A stretch of 64,000 bases of DNA from Christensenella sp. UBA2853. Lineage in GTDB: Bacteria > Bacillota > Clostridia > Christensenellales > Aristaeellaceae. Made by a program: the position numbers and the translations under genes. Location of the stretch: assembly GCA_002350845.1 (NCBI GenBank), contig DEFL01000046.1, positions 21,992 through 85,991 of the forward strand, given 5' to 3'. The notes beneath the pieces were generated by a model. The model saw only the letters and a list, made by a program, of their open reading frames with translations, had not been told where the DNA came from and did not search any database. Shown piece after piece: positions 58,636-64,000 of the stretch; within the stretch, counting starts at the first letter, position 1, and the number at the start of each line of letters is the position of its first letter.

Positions 58636-60414
58636 ATGCAGAAAAAAACCATGACTGTGATCTGCAGGGTCATCGCGGTGCTGATGATCGCCACCGCTTT
58701 TGCCACATTTCAGATCCAGAACGGTCAGCTGACCGATGTGTATTATCTGATGGCCGGCGTGATGCTCGCCGGCGGACTGACCCTGTTTGCCGGAAATCCC
58801 ATCCGGGGTCTTCGCTCCGGCAGAGCGGTCTCCTCCAGTATTCTGTGCGCCCTGCTTGCACTTTTGTGCATGGCGACCATGACGGTGTTCTCCATGCCGG
58901 AGGCTGAAATCTGGAAGTCAGTTCAGAGCAGCGCCTGGGTCATGCTCTACATTGTCTGCATGAACCTGTTTTCTTTTACTGGACTTTGCAGCCTGCTGCT
59001 GAGTGCATTGTATTTTGAAAGCAGGCCGGAAGATGAAAGCACGCTGGTCAGCACGCGCCGCTGGTCGTTTGTGCTGATTGCGGCCGTTTCCGTGGCATTT
59101 CTCTGCAGTTCCTACCCGGGCTGGGATTATACAGACATTCAGACAGCATGGATTCAGGGCGTATACGGGGAATGGGACGAATGGCACACCATCGGCTTCC
59201 TGTACTTTGTCCGCCTGTGCTCCATGCTGTGGAAAGAAACCTTTGTCGTGTCGATCGTTCAGACCGTGCTCTGGCTGCTGGTCAACCAGTTGGCGCTGAT
59301 GACCATCTCAGAGATGAAGCGGCCGAAGGCGATCCGCATGTATACGCTCCTCTCGCTTGTGCTGTTTACTCCTTATATCTATCTGCAGGCGATGATGAAG
59401 GACACCATCTTTGCGATCTGCATGTTTGCGGTCTGTATCGGACTGTGGCGTCTGATGAGCCAGAAGCACCTGAAGGTGACCGATGTTGTGTTCCTGACGG
59501 TGTTTGCCCTGGGGGCTGCCCTCTTCCGTCACGGCGGAGTGGTCGTGGTGACGCTGGTGCTGCTCATTGCCATCGCAGTACGTGCCAGACTGCATCTGGG
59601 AGAAATCCTGAAACCCGTGATCACCACCGGCGTCGTGGTGCTGGGCTATTTCCTGCTGGTGGTCGTCCTTGGACGCAATGTACTGCAGGCCAATCCGAAC
59701 CCGCCCTACATCAAATATACTGTTCCTTTCTATATGGCGGGTGAACTGGTATCGGATGACCAGGTCGAAATGGACGAGGAAGACATAGCATTCCTCGAGG
59801 AGTTTGCCGAGATCGGCGACTGGCAGGCTCTGCACAGCAAGTATTATGCGGACCCGGTGGCAAGAGAATACGGAGTGCTGGGCGATATCGGATTCATGGA
59901 GGAGAATGAATACGGTCCCCAGATTCTTCAGCTGAACCTCAAATACTTCCTTCGCTACCCCGGCCGCTATCTGACGCATTACAGCCACATCACATCCATC
60001 CTGTGGCAGTCTGCACGTCCGGCCGACGGGTATGAATGGGGCCCGATCGAAGGCATGGCCACGGATTATGAAACAGGCATTGCATCAGTGAAACCCAACT
60101 GGTTTACAACCGTGACGAGGTCTGTTGCGAATCTGTCCGGACAGATTCCGCTGGTCCGGAGCGTGATGTGGCGCGGAGGATTCATTCAGTTCTGCTACTT
60201 TGCCCTGATCTGCTTCCTGATCAAAAACAGGATGAAACGGTTTGTGGTGCCTGCTCTGCCCATCGTGTTCTTCCAGGCTTCTCTCTATCTCTCCATTCCT
60301 TCCCAGGATCCGAGGTATGTCCTGGCTATGATCACCGCGTTCCCCTTCTTTGCAGTGATGAGCATGGGTGTGCTGGGAGACAGGAACCGGGAGGGCAGCG
60401 CAAAAACGAAATAA
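58636..60414 (+). CDS. Polytopic membrane protein, DUF6020-like / GT-C-like
   Basis: The 592-residue protein has about 12 to 14 membrane helices. After the third or fourth helix, an external loop contains CSSYPGWDYTDIQTAWIQG, an acidic loop of the kind found in GT-C glycosyltransferases that use polyprenyl-linked sugars. A second large external segment (about residues 350-480) lies near the C terminus. The overall pattern fits the DUF6020-type membrane proteins of Clostridia. The downstream convergent gene encodes a polyprenyl-phosphate-sugar-synthase-like GT2, whose product could be its donor. Function is inference. Confidence 0.62.
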   Translation: MQKKTMTVICRVIAVLMIATAFATFQIQNGQLTDVYYLMAGVMLAGGLTLFAGNPIRGLRSGRAVSSSILCALLALLCMATMTVFSMPEAEIWKSVQSSAWVMLYIVCMNLFSFTGLCSLLLSALYFESRPEDESTLVSTRRWSFVLIAAVSVAFLCSSYPGWDYTDIQTAWIQGVYGEWDEWHTIGFLYFVRLCSMLWKETFVVSIVQTVLWLLVNQLALMTISEMKRPKAIRMYTLLSLVLFTPYIYLQAMMKDTIFAICMFAVCIGLWRLMSQKHLKVTDVVFLTVFALGAALFRHGGVVVVTLVLLIAIAVRARLHLGEILKPVITTGVVVLGYFLLVVVLGRNVLQANPNPPYIKYTVPFYMAGELVSDDQVEMDEEDIAFLEEFAEIGDWQALHSKYYADPVAREYGVLGDIGFMEENEYGPQILQLNLKYFLRYPGRYLTHYSHITSILWQSARPADGYEWGPIEGMATDYETGIASVKPNWFTTVTRSVANLSGQIPLVRSVMWRGGFIQFCYFALICFLIKNRMKRFVVPALPIVFFQASLYLSIPSQDPRYVLAMITAFPFFAVMSMGVLGDRNREGSAKTK

Positions 60415-60435
60415 GCTGCAGATCCTTCAATGAAA

Positions 60436-60472
60436 ACATGCCGGGGGCTGAAAGCCTCCGGCATGTTTGATG
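60436..60472. terminator. Bidirectional terminator between membrane protein and GT2 genes
   Basis: ACATGCCGG (60436-60444) pairs with CCGGCATGT (60458-60466), with an inner GGC/GCC stem and TTTGATGTT following. Confidence 0.75.
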
Positions 60473-60483
60473 TTACGGTAGAA

Positions 60484-61473
60484 TCATGATTCAGAGGAAT
60501 GCTGGGCGGGGGAAGGGATGTCATCTTCGCTGCAATCTGGCGTGTGCTTGCAGAGCATGGTGAGCATGTTCAGCTGCACTTCAAATGCCTGTCTGTTTTT
60601 GTTCCCGTTGGTGTGCAGGATCAGACCGCAGCAGAACATCTGGATGGCGGCGAGGGCCATAAAGCCGGCGGCAAAGAGCGTCGGGAATCGCGGCACCAGG
60701 CCGGTGATGCGGAACTCATTCCAGACGGGGATAAAAAGGATCACAGCAATGAGCAGAAACAGGGCGGCAATCAGGCTGAAAAACGGAAGGGGACGATAGT
60801 CTCTGACCAGACGGGCAATCGTGCGAAGCACTTTGAAGCCGTCAGAAAAGGTGCTGAGCTTGGATACGCTGCCGCTGGGCCTGTCCCTGTAATCCACGGG
60901 GATGGAGGCGAGCACAAAGTTCTTGTCAAGCGCGTGAATGGTCATTTCCGTTTCAATCTCAAATCCCTGGGAGAGAACCGGGAAGCTTTTGACAAACATG
61001 CGGCTGAATGCACGGTAGCCTGTCATGATGTCGGTGACATGCCCTCCGAAGAAGGCGTTGACCAGATTTCGGACAAGCACGTTGCCGGAGTTGTGGAACA
61101 TGCGTTTGTTCTCGGTAAAGTATGTGGAGGAAAGCCGGTCGCCGATGACCATGTCCGCCCGATGGAAGAGCACCTGGTTGACCATGTCCCGGGCGTGTTC
61201 GGCGGGGTACGTGTCATCCCCGTCGATCATCAGATAACAGTCGGCATCAATCTCACGGAACATCGTGCGGATGACATTCCCTTTTCCCTGACGGGGTTCG
61301 TAGCGGACAACCGCACCGGCTTCCCTGGCGAGAACATCGGTTCCGTCCGTGGAGTTGTTGTCATAGACATAGACAACAGCTTCAGGAAGGGCTTTGCGGT
61401 AATCGCGGACGACTTTTGAGATGGTCTTTGATTCATTGTAACAGGGAATCAGTACAGCAATGCTTTGGGACAT
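60484..61473 (-). CDS. GT2 polyprenyl-phosphate glycosyltransferase (dolichol-phosphate-mannose-synthase-like)
   Basis: The 329-residue protein has a GT2 domain with AVLIPCYNESKTI, YVYDNNSTDGT and the DxD motif in LMIDGDDTYP (metal binding), then MTGYRAFSRMF and FEIETEMTIHAL. Two C-terminal membrane helices (FSLIAALFLLIAVILFIPVW and LFAAGFMALAAIQMFCCGLI) anchor it. It probably transfers a sugar from a nucleotide sugar to undecaprenyl phosphate. GGAGGAAAC precedes the start. It converges on the DUF6020-like membrane protein gene, a plausible user of its product. Confidence 0.87.
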   Translation of the reverse strand: MSQSIAVLIPCYNESKTISKVVRDYRKALPEAVVYVYDNNSTDGTDVLAREAGAVVRYEPRQGKGNVIRTMFREIDADCYLMIDGDDTYPAEHARDMVNQVLFHRADMVIGDRLSSTYFTENKRMFHNSGNVLVRNLVNAFFGGHVTDIMTGYRAFSRMFVKSFPVLSQGFEIETEMTIHALDKNFVLASIPVDYRDRPSGSVSKLSTFSDGFKVLRTIARLVRDYRPLPFFSLIAALFLLIAVILFIPVWNEFRITGLVPRFPTLFAAGFMALAAIQMFCCGLILHTNGNKNRQAFEVQLNMLTMLCKHTPDCSEDDIPSPAQHSSES

Positions 61474-61707
61474 ACCGTTTCCTCCGATTCATCAATCTGC
61501 TACATAGCATTGTAGACGGTCTGCAGGGAAATGGCAAGCAGGGAACAGCAGAAGATGAACCGGCATGCTGCCCGGGGAGGCGTGAAGCGAAAGCAGAATG
61601 GCATCCGTTTTCCCGGAAAAAGCATGGAGGAAATGGGAATAAAACAGAATGAGAAAACCATGAGAAACAGCCTCAGAAAATATTTATCAGGAAAGGTCAG
61701 AAATTGC

Positions 61708-61736
61708 TTGACAAAGGTGGGGACTGGTGATATTGT
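61708..61736 (+). promoter_or_regulatory. Heat-shock operon promoter (sigma-A)
   Basis: TTGACA (61708-61713) and TATTGT (61731-61736) are 17 bases apart. Transcription would start at the edge of the CIRCE repeat. The preceding stretch 61474-61707 contains no recognised gene. Confidence 0.8.
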
Positions 61737-61745
61737 ATCATCGTG

Positions 61746-61772
61746 TTAGCACTCAACACTCGTGAGTGCTAA
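61746..61772. promoter_or_regulatory. CIRCE operator
   Basis: TTAGCACTC (61746-61754), nine bases, GAGTGCTAA (61764-61772): a perfect CIRCE element, the binding site of the heat-shock repressor HrcA encoded immediately downstream. It overlaps the transcription start region, so HrcA would block hrcA-grpE-dnaK and relieve on heat shock. Confidence 0.97.
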
Positions 61773-61803
61773 CAGACAGACAAAAAAGAGAGGAGCGGGA
61801 GTC

Positions 61804-62859
61804 ATGGGCATGGATGAGCGAAAATACAGGATACTGCAGGCGATTATCGACGACTATATCCTGACTGCTGAGCCGGTTGGTTCCCGCACGATTTCGCGTA
61901 AGTACGATATGGGACTTTCTTCCGCTACGATCCGCAACGAAATGTCGGATCTGGAAGAACTGGGCTACCTGGATCAGCCGCATGTCTCAGCGGGACGCAT
62001 ACCGAGTGCGAAAGCATATCGGCTGTATGTTGACCAGCTGCTGAAAACCGGTAAGATCCGATCGGCTGATGATGAGTCTGTCAAAGCACATTTTGCCGGC
62101 AGAATGCACCAGATGGAGGATGTGATTGATCATGCTGCACAGGTGATTTCCAGCATGACCAATTATCTCGCAGTTGTTCTTCCGCCCAGCGGAAAACAAC
62201 CGCTGATCCGGACGCTGCAGCTTGTTCCGGTCGGTCCCGGGAGCGCGCTGGTTGTCCTTGTGACAGACAGCGGGATTATCCGAGACACAGTCATTCCTTA
62301 TCCCGGACAGATCGATAATGACACACTCTATTCGATCTCCCGGCAGCTGACAGAAGAGCTTTCCGGGCACAGCCTTCAGGAGGCGGGCGGCATCATTGCT
62401 TCCATGCTCGGCCGAATGCACGAAAACGAAGCGTTCCTGGCTTCCCTGAGTTCGTTCCTTTCGGAACGGTCGGGGAATGCTCCGAGACGCCATGTCGCAG
62501 TCGGCGGCGCAAGCAAAATGCTGACCTATCCTGAATATGCTGATGTCGAGAAGGTCAAATCACTGCTCAGCCTGGTTGAGACAAGGGATAAACTGGCATC
62601 CATCATTGCGCAGAATGGAAACGTGGCGTTCACTGTGCGGATCGGGCCGGAAAGTGGCATCCCCGAAATGGCGGACTGCTCCATTGTAACGGCAACGTAT
62701 TCGACACAGGCAGGCGGCAAGGGAACCATCGGCGTGATCGGACCGACGAGAATGCGCTATTCCAAAGTGCTTTCAGTGCTTGGGACAATGGGGCAGCAGC
62801 TTTCTGAACTTTTTGGTGCCCAGGGTGAACTTGAAGACCATACCGAAGAAGGCAGGTAG
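61804..62859 (+). CDS. hrcA: Heat-inducible transcription repressor HrcA
   Basis: The 351-residue repressor has an N-terminal winged helix (ERKYRILQAIIDDYILTAEPVGSRTISRKY, SSATIRNEMSDLEELGYLDQPHVSAGRIPS) followed by a GAF-like domain and insertion. It binds CIRCE and needs GroEL for activity in other species. The frame opens at 61762, but ATG 61804 follows a GAGAGGAGCGGGAG site and gives the normal length. It is the first gene of hrcA-grpE-dnaK and represses its own operon. Confidence 0.96.
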   Translation: MGMDERKYRILQAIIDDYILTAEPVGSRTISRKYDMGLSSATIRNEMSDLEELGYLDQPHVSAGRIPSAKAYRLYVDQLLKTGKIRSADDESVKAHFAGRMHQMEDVIDHAAQVISSMTNYLAVVLPPSGKQPLIRTLQLVPVGPGSALVVLVTDSGIIRDTVIPYPGQIDNDTLYSISRQLTEELSGHSLQEAGGIIASMLGRMHENEAFLASLSSFLSERSGNAPRRHVAVGGASKMLTYPEYADVEKVKSLLSLVETRDKLASIIAQNGNVAFTVRIGPESGIPEMADCSIVTATYSTQAGGKGTIGVIGPTRMRYSKVLSVLGTMGQQLSELFGAQGELEDHTEEGR

Positions 62860-62879
62860 CAGAAAGTCAGGCGAAACCG

Positions 62880-63488
62880 ATGCGAGTGAAATTACGACGC
62901 AACAAGAAGAAAGGACTTGAAGACGTGCAGGAAAACGAAGAACTGCAGAAAGAAATTCCTGAGACTCCTCAGGATGAGCAGATGCCTCAGGCTGAAGAAA
63001 CGCCTGCTGAGCAGACAGAAGAGAGTAAGCCTTCTGCAGATGAGAAGGAATTGGAAAAGGCACGTGCTCAGGCCGAAGAGTATCTGAATCTGGCACAGCG
63101 GGTTCAGGCGGATTTTGATAATTTCCGCCGCCGCAACAGTTCTGTGCGTGCAGATGCCTATGCGGAAGGCCAGCGCAATGTCGCCGCCTCCATGCTGGGC
63201 GTTCTGGACAATCTCGAACGCGCACTGGAATCTGCTCCTGAGGAAAGCGCGCTGAGAAGCGGCGTGGAGCTCACACTCAAGGGCATGCGCGAAGTGTATG
63301 AAAAGCTCGGTGTGACAGAAATCAACCGTCTGGGTGAAAAGTTTGATCCGAATCTGGAAAACGCAGTGATGCGCGGTACAGCCGATGAGGGCGAGCCCGG
63401 AACGGTATGCATGGTTCTGCAGAAAGGATACCAGATGGGTGGATTCGTTCTCAGACATGCAATGGTCAAAGTGGTGTCTGAGGACTGA
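62880..63488 (+). CDS. grpE: Nucleotide exchange factor GrpE
   Basis: The 202-residue protein releases ADP from DnaK. An acidic N-terminal region (about residues 15-60, rich in E and Q) leads to the long coiled coil (KELEKARAQAEEYLNLAQRVQADFDNFRRR) and the C-terminal beta-domain, including EKFDPNLENAVMRG and VCMVLQKGYQMGGFVLRHAMV, the family signature. ATG 62880 is listed; GTG 62925, with AAGGA nine bases upstream, is a serious alternative and would shorten it by 15 residues. Confidence 0.95.
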   Translation: MRVKLRRNKKKGLEDVQENEELQKEIPETPQDEQMPQAEETPAEQTEESKPSADEKELEKARAQAEEYLNLAQRVQADFDNFRRRNSSVRADAYAEGQRNVAASMLGVLDNLERALESAPEESALRSGVELTLKGMREVYEKLGVTEINRLGEKFDPNLENAVMRGTADEGEPGTVCMVLQKGYQMGGFVLRHAMVKVVSED

Positions 63489-63566
63489 CACGGGTCAGCC
63501 GAAAGACGACCGCATGCAATGGACAATGACGTAAAGTACAGATAGAGTAACGAGGAGGAAAACATT

Positions 63567-64000
63567 ATGTCTAAGATTATTGGTATTGACCTTGGTACAA
63601 CCAACAGCTGCGTTGCCGTTATGGAGGGCGGACAGCCTGTGGTGATTGCAAACGCTGAAGGCAGCCGTACAACGCCTTCTGTCGTGGCTTTTACAAAAGA
63701 CGGTGAGCGTCTGGTCGGCCAGGTGGCAAAGCGTCAGGCCGTGACCAACCCTGACCGTACTGTGATTTCCATCAAGCGTGAAATGGGCACGGCATACAAA
63801 GTGAGCATCGATGGAAAAGACTATACTCCCCAGGACATCAGCGCTATGATCCTCAGCAAGATGAAGGAAACGGCTGAAGCCTATCTCGGAGAAAAGGTCA
63901 CAGAAGCTGTCATCACCGTGCCTGCCTACTTCAACGACAGCCAGCGTCAGGCCACCAAGGACGCAGGCCGCATTGCCGGTCTGGACGTCAAGCGTATCAT
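63567..64000 (+). CDS. dnaK: Chaperone DnaK, N-terminal part (cut by window end)
   Basis: The Hsp70 chaperone starts at 63567 after GAGGAGG and runs past the last base of the window, so only about 144 residues are visible. MSKIIGIDLGTTNSCVAVMEGG is the phosphate-1 loop of the ATPase domain, NAEGSRTTPSVVAFT and VTNPDRTVISIKREMG follow, and AVITVPAYFNDSQRQATKDAGRIAGLDV is the connect region; all are highly conserved. It is the third gene of the CIRCE-controlled operon. Confidence 0.97.
   Translation, partial: MSKIIGIDLGTTNSCVAVMEGGQPVVIANAEGSRTTPSVVAFTKDGERLVGQVAKRQAVTNPDRTVISIKREMGTAYKVSIDGKDYTPQDISAMILSKMKETAEAYLGEKVTEAVITVPAYFNDSQRQATKDAGRIAGLDVKRI

Noticed and set aside
61762..61803. Upstream start of hrcA at 61762
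   Set aside because: It would place the start codon inside the CIRCE operator; ATG 61804 has a proper ribosome binding site.

Overview
The window looks like ordinary chromosome of an anaerobic Gram-positive bacterium, most likely a gut-associated Clostridia member. The signs are a glycyl radical enzyme with its activase, a CIRCE-controlled hrcA-grpE-dnaK operon, the murB-rapZ-whiA cluster, OhrR, DnaD/DnaI-type primosome genes, strong GGAGG ribosome binding sites and TTGACA-17-TATAAT promoters. Base composition is moderate to high GC. An assignment near Christensenellales is only a guess. No rRNA, tRNA, CRISPR array or intact insertion sequence was recognised.

Layout. 0.1-8.6 kb: a glycyl radical enzyme and activase, an Eis-like acetyltransferase, an M18 aminopeptidase, cysK-cysE and a TtcA-like tRNA thiolase. 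8.7-10.0 kb: a DEAD-box helicase on the minus strand. 10.2-11.7 kb: a peroxide-response operon (glutathione peroxidase, OhrR, thioredoxin) with a probable OhrR operator inside its promoter. 11.8-16.5 kb: a CotH-DUF4956-VTC cluster. 17.1-20.0 kb: murB-rapZ-whiA. 20.1-28.2 kb: eight plus-strand genes in a tightly coupled run (GT-C-like membrane protein, small protein, lipase, rarA, NAGPA-type glycosidase, orphan histidine kinase, methyltransferase-like protein, GNAT).

28.2-28.9 kb is the most unusual part. This AT-rich, gene-free stretch holds a 284-bp element with 30-bp terminal inverted repeats built from six copies of a 12-mer, followed by a dense DnaA-box cluster upstream of a TetR gene. 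29.5-33.3 kb: minus-strand genes (DUF1292; then GT2-GtrA, a 48-aa hydrophobic protein, NAGPA, Lgt-like, DUF896). 33.5-40.3 kb: CofE-like ligase, xpt and a BMP-type nucleoside ABC transporter. 40.3-43.8 kb: divergent GH27 and GH43 glycosidases and an aquaporin. 43.9-47 kb: a TetM-like GTPase and a small alarmone synthetase. 47-53.6 kb, minus strand: GT2, pyrG, RNase H, a membrane-anchored protein, lysS and greA. 53.7-60.5 kb: DUF4340 protein, RhaM-like mutarotase, DnaD and DnaI-like primosome proteins, an ArsC-fold protein lacking its cysteine, and a polytopic membrane protein. 60.5-64 kb: a polyprenyl-phosphate-sugar-synthase-like GT2, then CIRCE-hrcA-grpE-dnaK, with dnaK cut by the window end.

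How the genes fit together. Three themes recur: envelope sugar and lipid metabolism (GT2s, GtrA, GT-C-like proteins, NAGPA, Lgt-like, murB), nucleotide salvage and the stringent response (xpt, nucleoside transporter, CTP synthase, alarmone synthetase), and replication/stress control (rarA, DnaD, DnaI, the DnaA-box cluster, OhrR, HrcA). Convergent gene pairs are separated by long perfect bidirectional terminators.
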